Positions 1 through 9,001 of a stretch of 54,051 nucleotides of DNA are shown piece by piece (positions within the stretch are counted from its first letter, which is position 1; each line of letters opens with the position of its first letter). Source of the DNA: an uncultured Bacteroidota bacterium (GTDB lineage: Bacteria > Bacteroidota > Bacteroidia > Chitinophagales > Chitinophagaceae). Both the position numbers and the translations under genes were made by a program. The stretch spans positions 1 through 54,051 of the forward strand of contig CAMLGR010000009.1 in NCBI GenBank assembly GCA_946479615.1, in the 5' to 3' direction. The notes beneath the pieces are model-generated. The model had not been told where the DNA came from and did no database searches. It worked only from the letters and a program-made list of their open reading frames with translations.

Positions 1-1793
1 AGGAGGTACGAAGAGGAGTTGTGATCGCTACACAAAGAAAAGATCTGCAGATCAAGGCAGGCGATTGCGATATTGCCAAACCGAGGCTTGAACCGAAGTA
101 TATTACCTGCGATGGCCTTTCCTATACATTTACACATCCAAGCAATCCATTGATCAATACCTATTACTGGGAATTTGGTGATCCTGTCAGTGGGAATAAT
201 ACTTCGGCCGATCAGAATCCAACACATGCTTTTTCCGCAGCGGGTTCTTATGTGATCAAACTTGTTACCAACCGCAACCAGGATTGCTCGGATTCAACTA
301 CTGCACAGGTAGAAGTATGGCCCGGTTTTTTTCCTGCCTTTACTTCCAGCGGTATTTGTATTACCAATCCTGTATTATTCACCGACGGAACGACTACCAA
401 TTATGGTGTAGTCGATTCCTGGAAATGGGATTTCGGTGATATCGGTGCACTTGATGTTTCATCTGTAAAGAATCCGGCTTATACATATTTAACTACCGGA
501 ATAAAAGATGTAAGACTGATCGTTACCAATAGCAAAGGATGTATCGATACATTGGTCAAACCTGTGACTGTGATTGATAAACCGCCGATCACACTTGGTT
601 TTATCGATACACTGATCTGTGTACCTGATGCAGTGCAACTCCAGGCTTCCGGTACCGGCACTTTCAGCTGGACCCCTTTGACCAATATCCTCAATGCAAA
701 TACAGGAACACCTACTGTGAACCCTACCACAACTACCGAATATACGGTGCATCTCGATCTGCAAGGCTGTGTTAATGAAGAAAAGGTAACGGTAAGAGTA
801 GTAAGATTTGTTACGCTGGAAGAAATGGACGATACCATTATTTGTAAAACAGATGCCGCTCAGCTTATTGTTAACAGCGATGGATTGCATTATCAATGGA
901 CCCCCGCTGCCTCATTGAATGATGCAACAGCGCAGAACCCGGTAGCGATCTCGGGTAATTCAGATATTTATCATGTGATAGCAACGATCGGAAGCTGCAG
1001 GGCAGAAAAAGATATTACGGTGACAGCGATTCCATACCCGGTTGCTAATGCGGGTCCTGATAGCATTATTTGTTACAACACACCAGCATTTCTTCATGGC
1101 GTACATGATGGCAGCACATTTAGCTGGACACCAACCAGTACATTGACAAACCCCGCTACGCTGAACCCGGTTGCCCATCCGGTATTGCCAAGCACTTCTT
1201 ATATCTTAACATCCTTTGATACGAAAGGATGCCCAAAACCCGGTCGTGATACAGTAGTTATTACACAACGACCGAGGATCCGTGCATTTGCCGGGCGTGA
1301 CACGATGGTGATCGTCAATCAACCCTTACAATTCAATGCCGAAGGTGGCATTGCCTATACATGGTCGCCGGCGATGGGGTTGAATGACCCGGGTATTCAA
1401 AACCCGGTTGGCATATATAGCGCCGAGATCGACAGCATCCGCTATATGGTCAAAGCCTTTAACGACATTGGTTGTTATGATTCTGCCTTTATAAAAGTGA
1501 CCATATTCAAAACAAATCCTTATGTTTTTGTGCCATCTGCTTTTACTCCAAACGGTGATGGATTGAATGATATCGTATGGCCAACAGCCGTTGGTGTCAA
1601 ACAGATCAATTATTTCCGCATCTTCAACCGCTGGGGGCAGATGGTATTCAACACAACAACCAACGGCAAAGGGTGGGACGGCAAGATCAATGGCGCTTCG
1701 CAAGGAAGCAATGTGTATGTGTGGATGGTGAGTGCAGTTGATTATCTAAACAAACCTATTTTCCTGAAAGGAACGGTGACGTTGATCAGGTAA
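1..1793 (+). CDS. PKD-repeat surface protein with gliding-associated (type B T9SS) C-terminal domain, 5' partial
   Basis: This is a cell-surface or secreted protein, probably exported by the type IX system; no enzyme domain is visible in the part present. The frame is open to the first base (codons in phase with base 3), so the GTG at 21 is only the first possible start and the gene almost certainly begins upstream. PKD-type beta-sandwich repeats are seen: YYWEFGD near residue 48 and WKWDFGD near residue 135, each followed by NPxHxF/NPAYTY-type strands. Four or so Ig/PKD-like repeats rich in Thr follow, each with a 'SWTP...NPV' signature. The last ~90 residues (FVPSAFTPNGDGLND, FRIFNRWGQMVF, KGWDGKINGASQGSNVYVW) are the classic C-terminal domain (TIGR04131/CHU_C family) used as a type B sorting signal. 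The ligand is unknown. Confidence 0.9.
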   Translation, partial: EVRRGVVIATQRKDLQIKAGDCDIAKPRLEPKYITCDGLSYTFTHPSNPLINTYYWEFGDPVSGNNTSADQNPTHAFSAAGSYVIKLVTNRNQDCSDSTTAQVEVWPGFFPAFTSSGICITNPVLFTDGTTTNYGVVDSWKWDFGDIGALDVSSVKNPAYTYLTTGIKDVRLIVTNSKGCIDTLVKPVTVIDKPPITLGFIDTLICVPDAVQLQASGTGTFSWTPLTNILNANTGTPTVNPTTTTEYTVHLDLQGCVNEEKVTVRVVRFVTLEEMDDTIICKTDAAQLIVNSDGLHYQWTPAASLNDATAQNPVAISGNSDIYHVIATIGSCRAEKDITVTAIPYPVANAGPDSIICYNTPAFLHGVHDGSTFSWTPTSTLTNPATLNPVAHPVLPSTSYILTSFDTKGCPKPGRDTVVITQRPRIRAFAGRDTMVIVNQPLQFNAEGGIAYTWSPAMGLNDPGIQNPVGIYSAEIDSIRYMVKAFNDIGCYDSAFIKVTIFKTNPYVFVPSAFTPNGDGLNDIVWPTAVGVKQINYFRIFNRWGQMVFNTTTNGKGWDGKINGASQGSNVYVWMVSAVDYLNKPIFLKGTVTLIR

Positions 1794-1849
1794 TGTTTTC
1801 CCATTTTATGTTTGCGACTATATTATTTCTGAAAGATGATCTAATAGAA

Positions 1850-1931
1850 CACGGATGGCACAGATGAACGGATACAAGACAGATACGTGTTTGAATAATC
1901 AATATAAATTCGTTCATCTGCATCATCCGTG
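1850..1931. repeat. Intergenic inverted repeat, quasi-periodic arms (palindrome A)
   Basis: The arms 1850-1870 and 1911-1931 are inverted copies matching at 18 of 21 positions, with a 40-base loop. The arm is made of the related words CACGGATG and CACAGATG. It lies in the 226-base gap between the PKD gene and the SDR gene. It has no T-tract, so a terminator role is not evident. The same architecture recurs at 3530, 13459, 21575, 38110 and 45002. Confidence 0.75.
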
Positions 1932-2019
1932 CTTATTCTGCATTTACATAATACAATCTTTCATGAACTTTTCCCTGTAAGAGCTTATCTCTTATCTTCG
2001 CCAAAATCAATGTTAAGCT

Positions 2020-2799
2020 ATGCCCGGTATCGTTTTTATCACAGGCGCCACTTCCGGTTTTGGAAAAGCCTGCGCAGAGAAATTTGCAGCACATGGCCAC
2101 GATCTTATCATAAATGGCAGAAGAAAAGAACGGCTCGTTGAATTAGCTGCTGAGCTGGAGAAAAAATATAGCATTGCTGTATTACAACTTCCTTTCGATG
2201 TGAGTGATGAAAAAGCAGTCGCTGATAATATCAATTCACTTTCGGGTAAATGGCAGAAGATAGAGATACTGATCAACAATGCAGGTCTTGCGTTGGGTCG
2301 TGATTATTTTGAAGAAGCCAATCTCGATGACTGGAACAGGATGGTAGATACAAATGTAAAAGGCGTAGCCTATGTGGCAAAAGCCGTTTCCCAACTCATG
2401 ATAAAAAATCCCGCAGCTCCTGGCTATAGCGGGCATATCATTAACATGGGATCAGTAGCAGGAAAACAGGTGTATGAAAAAGGAAATATGTATTGCGCGA
2501 CCAAATTTGCAGTCGACGCATTGAATCATGCGATGCGGCTTGACCTTCTTCGCCACCGTATCAAAGTAACCGGTATACACCCCGGTGCCGCAGATACCGA
2601 ATTTTCCATTGTTCGTTTTAAAGGGGATGAATCAACTGCGAAAAGCGTTTATAATGGCATCAAACCATTGACAGCGGATGATGTAGCTGATGTAATTTAT
2701 TATTGTACAACCCTGCCTGTGCATGTATGTATAAATGACTTAGTGATTACCTGTATCCAGCAGGCAGATGGGATTTATTTCAACAGGTCGACCTCTTGA
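2020..2799 (+). CDS. SDR-family NAD(P)-dependent oxidoreductase (YdfG-like)
   Basis: This is a classical short-chain dehydrogenase/reductase of 259 residues, the normal family length, and probably a soluble cytoplasmic NADP-dependent oxidoreductase. The N-terminal Rossmann motif TGATSGFG is at residues 8-15 and is followed by NGRR, whose arginines favour NADP. NNAG lies near residue 87, the catalytic serine is in NMGSVAG, and the YxxxK pair is in YCATK near residue 163. Overall it resembles the YdfG group (3-hydroxy acid / serine dehydrogenases), but the substrate cannot be read from sequence. A near-consensus Bacteroidota -7 element (TATCTTCG, 1993-2000) lies 20 bases before the ATG. It appears monocistronic. 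Confidence 0.9.
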   Translation: MPGIVFITGATSGFGKACAEKFAAHGHDLIINGRRKERLVELAAELEKKYSIAVLQLPFDVSDEKAVADNINSLSGKWQKIEILINNAGLALGRDYFEEANLDDWNRMVDTNVKGVAYVAKAVSQLMIKNPAAPGYSGHIINMGSVAGKQVYEKGNMYCATKFAVDALNHAMRLDLLRHRIKVTGIHPGAADTEFSIVRFKGDESTAKSVYNGIKPLTADDVADVIYYCTTLPVHVCINDLVITCIQQADGIYFNRSTS

Positions 2800-3017
2800 T
2801 GACAATCAACAAAAAATTTGCATAAGTCCAATATTAGTATTACTTTAAACATCCCCTACCCCCACAATCTTTTCTGTGGCCCTAAACTTGCCGTGCTTTT
2901 ACTTAGAAAATGTGCTAAGCGAGTTGCTTTAACAGCACTTAGACCCTTTTAAATTCCTGATAATCCTTATTGTCGCATATTTTTATGGCTGACCTCCAAT
3001 CCCATATAAAGCCGAAT

Positions 3018-3512
3018 ATGAAGCGTACGTCTCTCTTTTTATTATCACTGACACTGTTCCTTTTTTGCAGTGCCCAGGATGTTATCCGTTTACAGTCTTG
3101 CCAGAATGATATGATTTCCAAGCAAGTAGATAGTTTAAAAGCTTTGTATGGAAATGATGGGTTTGAGCTGTTGAAAGAAGCCTCCATCACTATGGAAAGC
3201 GAATTTGAAATGCCGGTAGTTGTTCCCCTTACAGAAGGAAGCTGGTACCAGTTTGTTTTTATCGGCGACTACACATCCCGTTTATATGAAGTAAGAATGT
3301 ATGACTGGAATGAAAGACAGGTTGTATTCCAGCAAAAGAAATGGGGTGATGTAGATGGCAATATTATCTCCTACTCGTATATACCCAAGTTCTCCGAGTT
3401 TCATATGATGAAACCGGTACAGGTCAACAAGGCCAAGAAAAAGAATCTCTGCGGCTATGTAATGCTGTTCAAGAAATCAGGAACAGAGAACGGCAGCGCC
3501 AGCCTTCATTAA
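3018..3512 (+). CDS. Small exported protein of unknown function
   Basis: The preferred start is the ATG at 3018, because it begins a clean signal peptide (MKRTSLFLLSLTLFLFCSAQD, cleavage after about residue 19). The upstream ATG at 2970 would add 16 residues in front of it. The mature protein is about 145 residues, mixed alpha/beta, with a basic segment (NKAKKKN) near the end. I do not recognise a named domain. The repeated aromatic strands (WYQFVFIGD, YEVRMYDWNER) suggest a small beta-rich periplasmic protein of a type common in Bacteroidota. It is unlinked to its neighbours, being followed by a palindrome and a terminator. Confidence 0.7.
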   Translation: MKRTSLFLLSLTLFLFCSAQDVIRLQSCQNDMISKQVDSLKALYGNDGFELLKEASITMESEFEMPVVVPLTEGSWYQFVFIGDYTSRLYEVRMYDWNERQVVFQQKKWGDVDGNIISYSYIPKFSEFHMMKPVQVNKAKKKNLCGYVMLFKKSGTENGSASLH

Positions 3513-3529
3513 TCATTCCTCAAATAAGT

Positions 3530-3650
3530 CTATGTGAAACCTATGTTTCTATGTGCCTATGTGGTGAATCTACGCCGGTCGGATATAGTACTACAACAGC
3601 ATTGCGTAATCTTTACCACATAGGCACATAGAAACATAGGTTTCACATAG
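3530..3650. repeat. Intergenic perfect 36-bp inverted repeat, quasi-periodic arms (palindrome B)
   Basis: Arms 3530-3565 and 3615-3650 are identical over 36 bp in inverted orientation, with a 49-base loop. Each arm holds four copies of a CTATGTG-like word spaced 8-11 bases apart. The element lies between convergent genes, immediately beside the terminator at 3663. Confidence 0.9.
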
Positions 3651-3662
3651 GGTAAAAAAAAA

Positions 3663-3687
3663 TGCCATAGATATAGAATCTATGGCA
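3663..3687 (-). terminator. Rho-independent terminator of the amino-sugar operon
   Basis: There is a 10-bp perfect stem (TGCCATAGAT/ATCTATGGCA) with a 5-base loop. Read on the minus strand it is followed by a run of nine Ts (plus-strand As at about 3654-3662). It lies 22 bases past the stop of the last gene of the minus-strand sugar operon. Confidence 0.85.
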
Positions 3688-3708
3688 TAATAAATTGAAT
3701 CGTTCCTA

Positions 3709-4857
3709 TTAGTGTCCTGCAACTACGGGAACGCCTGCAATAGCTTTAAACTTCTCTATCACTGTATCTATATCTGCCTGTTTCATCGGTATATACAAAG
3801 GCAGGATGATGCTCTGATCAGCTGCTTTCTCCGATACCGGCAATGATAATCCTGCATAATCGGTGCTGTACGCAGTTTCCCTGTGCGTGGTCATGATACC
3901 ACGACGGGAAGATATCCCCAGGTCCAGCAATTGCTGCATGATCTCATTACGGCTTACCGGGCAATTATCTTTCAGGTAAATACTATAAGACTGGTAATTG
4001 GTAAAATATCCTTCCTGCTCGATCGGTAAACGAATACAGTCGATATCTTTAAATGCTTCATGATATTGCATGGCGATCTTACGACGCTCTGCAACGATCC
4101 AATCCAGTTTTTCCAGTTGCTTGATACCAACGGCCGCCTGGATATCTGTCATGCGATAATTATATCCGACTTCGACATGATCTTCAAAAATCAATTTGGA
4201 TGATTCATGACGAACACGGTCATTCACCGACATACCATGCTGACGAAGCAATTTCATACGTTTATAATACGCCTCGTTGTTGGTAGTGATCATTCCGCCA
4301 TCACCGGTAGAAACAACTTTTCTCGGGTGAAAGGAGAAACAAACCAGTTCCGAATGACTGCCGATCTTTCCACCTTTATAAGAAGAACCTGCTGCACAGG
4401 CTGCATCTTCGATCAGTTTCAGGTTATACTTGTCAGCCAGTTTACGGAACGCATCGATATCAGCCGGCATACCGATCTGGTGTACCAGTAAGATCGCTTT
4501 TGTTTTGGAAGTGATTTTCTTTTCCGTATCCACCGGATCCAGGTTGTATGTTTCCGGGATGATCTCTGTAAATACAGGTTTAGCGCCTACATATTTGATA
4601 GAGTTGGCGGTTGCCACATAACTCATCGAAGGGCAGATCACTTCATCACCGGCTCCTACACCGGCAACGATCATGGCCAGGTGAAGCGCTGTCGTACAAT
4701 TCGAAACAGCCACGGCATATTTGGCACCGGTATAGGCAGCAAACTTTTCTTCGAATTCTGCGACACGGGGGCCCTGTGTGATCCAGCCTGTAAGGATGGT
4801 ATCATACGCAGCCTGGGCTTCTTCAGCTGTTAAATAGGGTTTTGCTATGGGTATCAT
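3709..4857 (-). CDS. DegT/DnrJ/EryC1/StrS-family PLP sugar aminotransferase
   Basis: This cytoplasmic enzyme transaminates a nucleotide-linked keto sugar, typically with glutamate as amino donor. It has 382 residues, the usual family length. The PLP Schiff-base lysine is K180 in SFHPRK. EDAACA near residue 150 carries the cofactor-binding aspartate, and SNCTTALHL (52-60) is the phosphate-binding turn. It is the last gene of the operon. Its ATG overlaps the stop of the upstream epimerase (TAATG), implying translational coupling. It is divergent from the second aminotransferase in the same operon, so the two probably act on different sugars or positions. A PseC/ArnB-like C4 reaction is possible but not provable here. 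Confidence 0.9.
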   Translation of the reverse strand: MIPIAKPYLTAEEAQAAYDTILTGWITQGPRVAEFEEKFAAYTGAKYAVAVSNCTTALHLAMIVAGVGAGDEVICPSMSYVATANSIKYVGAKPVFTEIIPETYNLDPVDTEKKITSKTKAILLVHQIGMPADIDAFRKLADKYNLKLIEDAACAAGSSYKGGKIGSHSELVCFSFHPRKVVSTGDGGMITTNNEAYYKRMKLLRQHGMSVNDRVRHESSKLIFEDHVEVGYNYRMTDIQAAVGIKQLEKLDWIVAERRKIAMQYHEAFKDIDCIRLPIEQEGYFTNYQSYSIYLKDNCPVSRNEIMQQLLDLGISSRRGIMTTHRETAYSTDYAGLSLPVSEKAADQSIILPLYIPMKQADIDTVIEKFKAIAGVPVVAGH

Positions 4858-5834
4858 TAGTGTGCTGTTATTTTAATTTTTTCAAAATACCATTGACTTA
4901 ATTCTTTCATGCCTTGTTCGAGGCTAACTGTTGGTGTAAATCCAAGCATTTCCTTTGCTTTTGAAACATCTGCCAGGCGGCGGCTGACAGGGTTTACCGA
5001 ACTTTCATCACGGTATTCCGGCGCCAGGGTGGAATCATTTACCTTTAATAATACATCGAGCAATTGTTTCAGGCTTGTTTCTTCGCAATTACCGATATTG
5101 AATGCTTCATCGGTAACATCCGATTGCAGGGCCGCTACATTGGCTTTGGCAATATCTCTTACATAAACAAAATCCATAGTCGTAGAACCATCCCCGTAGA
5201 TCAGCGGTGCCTTACTATCACGGATACAATCCAGCCATTTGATCATTACTTCGGTATATTTTCCGTCGGTATCCATACGCGGGCCATACGCATTGAAATA
5301 GCGAAGCGCTACATAATCCAGCCCGAACATAAATTTATAGCTACGGAATAATTGTTCTCCCCACATCTTGGCGGCTCCGTAAAAAGTCTGGTTATTGTAT
5401 GGATTATCTGTTTCGGGTGTAGGAAAATGCTGTGCCAGTCCGTATACCGATGCACTGGAACTATAGATCACTTTTTTCACTTTATGCTTAACACATAATT
5501 CAGCTACTTCAAATGTCGATTTCAGCATGACATCAAACCCATCTCTTGGATTAGCTGCACAGGCATTGATGCGCAGAGCAGCCATATGAAAAACATAATC
5601 GGTGCCGGCAATGCATTTCTCCAGCAAGGCCGTATCACGCATATCGCCTTCATTCAATTCAATGATTGGATTATCAATGAATGATTTCATATTCTCACGG
5701 CTACCCCTGATAAAGTTATCGATAATGATAATTTTCTTTGGCTGCAATGGAATCAATTGTTCAATCACATAAGAACCGATAAATCCCGCACCGCCTGTTA
5801 CCAGTATGGTGCTTCCTTTTACTTTGTTATGCAT
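4857..5834 (-). CDS. NAD-dependent epimerase/dehydratase (extended SDR) of nucleotide sugars
   Basis: This is an extended SDR of 325 residues. It has the NAD-binding motif GGAGFIG (14-20), a catalytic serine region SSSASVYG, the YxxxK pair in YGAAK, and an R-Y-F-N-x-Y-G-P substrate-binding strand (LRYFNAYGPR). The family interconverts UDP- or dTDP-sugars (4-epimerisation, 4,6-dehydration). The substrate is not determined by these motifs. It overlaps the upstream 4-TM gene by 8 bases and the downstream aminotransferase by 1 base, so it lies in the tightly packed end of the operon. A C4-keto product would be a logical substrate for the adjacent aminotransferase. Confidence 0.9.
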   Translation of the reverse strand: MHNKVKGSTILVTGGAGFIGSYVIEQLIPLQPKKIIIIDNFIRGSRENMKSFIDNPIIELNEGDMRDTALLEKCIAGTDYVFHMAALRINACAANPRDGFDVMLKSTFEVAELCVKHKVKKVIYSSSASVYGLAQHFPTPETDNPYNNQTFYGAAKMWGEQLFRSYKFMFGLDYVALRYFNAYGPRMDTDGKYTEVMIKWLDCIRDSKAPLIYGDGSTTMDFVYVRDIAKANVAALQSDVTDEAFNIGNCEETSLKQLLDVLLKVNDSTLAPEYRDESSVNPVSRRLADVSKAKEMLGFTPTVSLEQGMKELSQWYFEKIKITAH

Positions 5835-6195
5835 GTTGCGTACTGTTTATACTTAATAAAATAATACCTGATATGATCAGCGAAAATCCTACGAAAGAAA
5901 AAAGATTCAGCTGATCTTTAAAAATGAAATAGCCTGCCAATACGGTCAGGATAAAATTGATGCCGACCGCAACAGGTATGATGAAGGTGAAACTCCCTGC
6001 CGAAAGCGCTTTAAATAAAATAAGCGCCGATCCGAAAATGATCGCAAAGGCAATGATCACCTGTACATGCAATAAAAACTGCACCCAGTCATTCATAGTG
6101 CCCAGCGTTCTGCCTTTCAGGTTCCACTTGATCAGCGTGGTACCCGATACATTGCATAAGGCATACAGGAAACATATAAATACCGCTTTTATCAT
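5827..6195 (-). CDS. Four-TM EamA/SMR-like membrane protein (ArnE/ArnF-like)
   Basis: This 122-residue protein has four hydrophobic helices (about 3-20, 40-62, 68-90 and 98-117) and almost no loops. That is the size and layout of half-size drug/metabolite transporters such as the ArnE/ArnF subunits, which flip undecaprenyl-phosphate-linked aminoarabinose. It overlaps the glycosyltransferase upstream by 4 bases and the epimerase downstream by 8 bases. Beside a DPM1/ArnC-like transferase, the inference is a flippase subunit for a polyprenyl-phosphate-linked sugar. A homodimer would be required, since only one copy is present. Confidence 0.75.
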   Translation of the reverse strand: MIKAVFICFLYALCNVSGTTLIKWNLKGRTLGTMNDWVQFLLHVQVIIAFAIIFGSALILFKALSAGSFTFIIPVAVGINFILTVLAGYFIFKDQLNLFSFVGFSLIISGIILLSINSTQHA

Positions 6196-7133
6196 GCCTG
6201 GTTCAATTCAATGATCTCGTCGATAATAAATACCGGCCGTTTACGGCTGGCATCCAATGTCCGCCAGAGATATTCGGCAATAATACCCAGTGAAATATTG
6301 GTGATCCCGAAGCCAATCATCGAAATAGACATCAATGCGGGCCATCCTAAAGGAAGATCATCAAAAAATATCTTGCGAACGAAAATGTAGCCTGTCCATA
6401 ATAAACCTGCCAGGAAGAAAAGAATACCGATCATCGATACCAGCCTGATAGGAGCAAACGAGAATGCAACAAAAGAATCGATCAGCAATTTGATCTTCTT
6501 CGCCAATGTCCATTTTGATTTACCTGCCTGCCTTGCTGCTTTCTGGTATTCTACAAAGTCCTGTTTAAATCCGAGGTTGAGTATCTGTAAGAAAACGCTT
6601 GAGTTTCCTTCCACATTTTTATTGACCGCATCAGCCACTTTTCTATTGAACAATACCACATCGAATCCTTTGGCAGGATATCTTTTGTTGACATACTTCT
6701 TCATCAGGCGCGAGTAGAACTTGGAAAACTGGCGCTCGAAGAAAGAATTTTGTGTGCCCGCCCGGTTGGCCCAGATAATGTCATTGCCTTCCATTTCCTT
6801 ATTGTACATCGTAGAAATGTTCTCGATCGGATCCTGCAGATCTGCATACAGGAAGGTAACGTGCTTGCCCTTTGCATGCTGAATACCGGCGCGCAAAGCG
6901 GCATGTGAACCATAATTCTGCGAGAAACTGATCACCTTGGTCTGTTGCGGAAATTTCGTGTTCCTGATCACATTTACGGAACTATCGGTGGATCCATCAT
7001 TGACCAGAATGACTTCAAACTGGATATCCCGTTTGGCTTCGGTGAACCGGTTGAGTTCAGTACCCAAACGTTCGATGTTATCCTCCTCATTGAGAAAAGG
7101 AATAATGATGGTTATGTCTGGTGACTGGTTCAT
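6192..7133 (-). CDS. GT2 glycosyltransferase, DPM1/ArnC/GtrB type, with two C-terminal TM helices
   Basis: This 313-residue GT-A fold enzyme probably moves a sugar from a nucleotide donor to polyprenyl phosphate on the inner face of the inner membrane. Nucleotide-binding VNDGSTD is near residue 45, the metal-binding DLQDP region near 100, and SQNYGSHAALRAG (about 76-88) is typical of the polyprenyl-phosphate transferase group. Two hydrophobic helices near residues 230-255 and 265-290 follow the catalytic domain, as in GtrB and ArnC. It is flanked by the ArnE/F-like gene and the sugar-modifying enzymes, which fits a flippase-dependent surface-glycan route. Confidence 0.88.
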   Translation of the reverse strand: MNQSPDITIIIPFLNEEDNIERLGTELNRFTEAKRDIQFEVILVNDGSTDSSVNVIRNTKFPQQTKVISFSQNYGSHAALRAGIQHAKGKHVTFLYADLQDPIENISTMYNKEMEGNDIIWANRAGTQNSFFERQFSKFYSRLMKKYVNKRYPAKGFDVVLFNRKVADAVNKNVEGNSSVFLQILNLGFKQDFVEYQKAARQAGKSKWTLAKKIKLLIDSFVAFSFAPIRLVSMIGILFFLAGLLWTGYIFVRKIFFDDLPLGWPALMSISMIGFGITNISLGIIAEYLWRTLDASRKRPVFIIDEIIELNQA

Positions 7134-7235
7134 GCTTTGGTCGTTGATAATTGTCTGTTACTTTATTTGAAATTATGAATTAAGAGTTGTGAATTATTAA
7201 TCTGCATATTTCATTCATCATTCATCATTTATAAC

Positions 7236-7853
7236 TTATATTTTTTTAGCCGGATTACCCGCTACTTTGGAATTTGGCGCTACGCTTTTTAACACATTGC
7301 TTCCTAATCCAATCAACGTGTAATCGCCGATACTGATGCCGTTCATGATATTCGTACCGCTTCCGATATAACAATTCCTTCCTATTGTCGTGCCACCTGC
7401 AATCGCCACATTGCAACCGATCAGCGTATAATCGCCTATTACTGCATCATGGTGAATAACGGTATTGGGAAGAATACAAACATGATCACCGATAACAGCA
7501 TTGCTTGTGATCACTACCCCCGCCATTATCAAACAATTCGTTCCGAGCTTTACATTCTTCCCGATACTGGCTTTGGGATGCACCACAGTCGCCAATCGTT
7601 CGTTCCCTATCCCCAATGAAGCTATATGTTCATTCCGTTTCGGGTAAGAGACCGGGCTTCCCGGTACAGCCAGCACTTTGGCATCTTTATATTTATCTAA
7701 CGCGGTTCTGTCAAAAACAGTATATCCCCATTTTGTGGCACCTTGTTTGGCAGGCGTGTCATCGATAAAACCCAGCAACTCATATTGCCCGTCAAGACAA
7801 TCCATTGCCTCGAGCGCATTACCATTAAAAGGAAATAGGAGCAGCTTTTCCAC
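7236..7853 (-). CDS. PglD/NeuD-like hexapeptide-repeat sugar O/N-acyltransferase
   Basis: This 205-residue protein has an N-terminal Rossmann-like substrate domain (about 1-85) and a C-terminal left-handed beta-helix of hexapeptide repeats (IGKNVKLGTN, ISIGDYTLIG), ending in the common SKVAGNPAKKI tail. This is the PglD/NeuD architecture. The histidine pair in NTVIHHDAVIG (near residue 138) is where the catalytic base of PglD lies. It would acetylate the amino group installed by one of the two operon aminotransferases. The stop lies just before the start of an adjacent 102-base spacer of AT-rich words. Confidence 0.87.
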   Translation of the reverse strand: MEKLLLFPFNGNALEAMDCLDGQYELLGFIDDTPAKQGATKWGYTVFDRTALDKYKDAKVLAVPGSPVSYPKRNEHIASLGIGNERLATVVHPKASIGKNVKLGTNCLIMAGVVITSNAVIGDHVCILPNTVIHHDAVIGDYTLIGCNVAIAGGTTIGRNCYIGSGTNIMNGISIGDYTLIGLGSNVLKSVAPNSKVAGNPAKKI

Positions 7854-7855
7854 GA

Positions 7856-8974
7856 TTAATATTTATTTAAAACATCGATAACCCTGTCCACATCTTCGTC
7901 TGATAATTCGGCAAACATGGGAAGTGATACGCAATTCGCTGCAAGGTATTCAGCATTCGGGAAATCTCCCTGTTTATATCCCAGGTTCGCATATGCCTTT
8001 TGCAAATGACAGGGAACAGGATAATGAAACGCCGGCATGATATTGTTGCTTTCCATGTATTTTACCAGCTTGTCTTTATCTGCTGTAGTCACCACAAAAA
8101 GATGGTATACTGAATCGGCCCACTCCGGTTGTGACTGCATTTTGATTGCAGGATTTTTGATCTCGTTCTGGTAACGTTTGGCAATTGCTCTTCTGCGATC
8201 GTTCCAATCGGGCAGGTATTTCAGCTTTACACTTAATGAAGCGCCTTCGAGGCCTCCCATTCTATAATTATATCCCACTTCGTCGTGATAATAACGAACC
8301 ATGGAACCATGATTTCTCAGGCTATGGAGGTGTGTTTTATATTCTTCGCTATTGGTAGTGATACCGCCGGCTTCACCGCAAGCACCTAAGTTTTTACCGG
8401 GATAAAAACTAAAGCAGGCCATTTCACCAAAACCACCAACGGGTTTGCCCTTGTACCTGGCTCCCTGTGCCTGTGCAGCATCTTCAATAAATTTCAAATC
8501 ATATTTTTCGCAGATAGCGGCTACTCCGTCGATATCAAAAGGCTGACCATACAGGTGTACCCCGATGATTGCTTTTGTTTTCGGCGTTATCTTCTCTTCG
8601 ATCTTTGTAATATCGATTTCCCACGTATCCGGTGTGCAATCAACAAATACCGGTGTAGCTCCTGCATGGCTAACGCCCCAGGCGGTAGCAATAAATGTAT
8701 TGGCAGGAATGATCACTTCGTCACCGGCGCCGATACCTAAGGCCAGCATAGCCAGGTGAAGAGCAGTAGTACCATTACTTACACCAATTGTGTATCTGGC
8801 ATCGCTGAATTCAGCAAATGATCTTTCAAATTCTTCTACAAAAGGACCACCTGAAAAAGCTGTTTTCTCATACACTTTTTCAAATGCGGCAAAAATTTCA
8901 GCTTTTATCTGCTGATGCTGACCCCTGAGATCAAGACAGGGTATCTTTTTTTCTGTGATTACTTGCGCTGACAC
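7856..8974 (-). CDS. Second DegT/DnrJ/EryC1/StrS-family PLP sugar aminotransferase
   Basis: This is a 372-residue PLP enzyme. The Schiff-base lysine is K194 in SFYPGKNLGACGEAG. EDAAQAQGA (164-172) is the cofactor-binding segment. The SFYPGKNLGA.GEAG signature is typical of C3 aminotransferases of the WbpE/FdtB/DesV group, whereas the other operon copy has SFHPRKVVSTGDGG. With the Gfo/Idh/MocA dehydrogenase and WbpD-like acyltransferase upstream, it could complete a 3-keto to 3-amino to 3-acylamino sequence on a UDP-sugar. It lies 2 bases from the PglD-like gene. Confidence 0.9.
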   Translation of the reverse strand: MSAQVITEKKIPCLDLRGQHQQIKAEIFAAFEKVYEKTAFSGGPFVEEFERSFAEFSDARYTIGVSNGTTALHLAMLALGIGAGDEVIIPANTFIATAWGVSHAGATPVFVDCTPDTWEIDITKIEEKITPKTKAIIGVHLYGQPFDIDGVAAICEKYDLKFIEDAAQAQGARYKGKPVGGFGEMACFSFYPGKNLGACGEAGGITTNSEEYKTHLHSLRNHGSMVRYYHDEVGYNYRMGGLEGASLSVKLKYLPDWNDRRRAIAKRYQNEIKNPAIKMQSQPEWADSVYHLFVVTTADKDKLVKYMESNNIMPAFHYPVPCHLQKAYANLGYKQGDFPNAEYLAANCVSLPMFAELSDEDVDRVIDVLNKY

Positions 8975-9001
8975 GGTTTATAGTTTTAAGTTGTTAGGGT
9001 A

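Noticed and set aside
21..23. GTG at 21 as the start of the PKD gene
   Set aside because: The frame is open to base 3 without a stop and no signal peptide follows the GTG, so the gene most likely starts outside the window.
3530..3650. Palindrome B as an insertion-sequence remnant or MITE
   Set aside because: No target-site duplication or transposase fragment is visible, and the internal word repetition is unlike terminal inverted repeats.
7134..7235. AT-rich ATGAATTA words before the PglD-like gene as a seventh palindrome
   Set aside because: The words repeat but the two halves do not pair well enough to call an inverted repeat.
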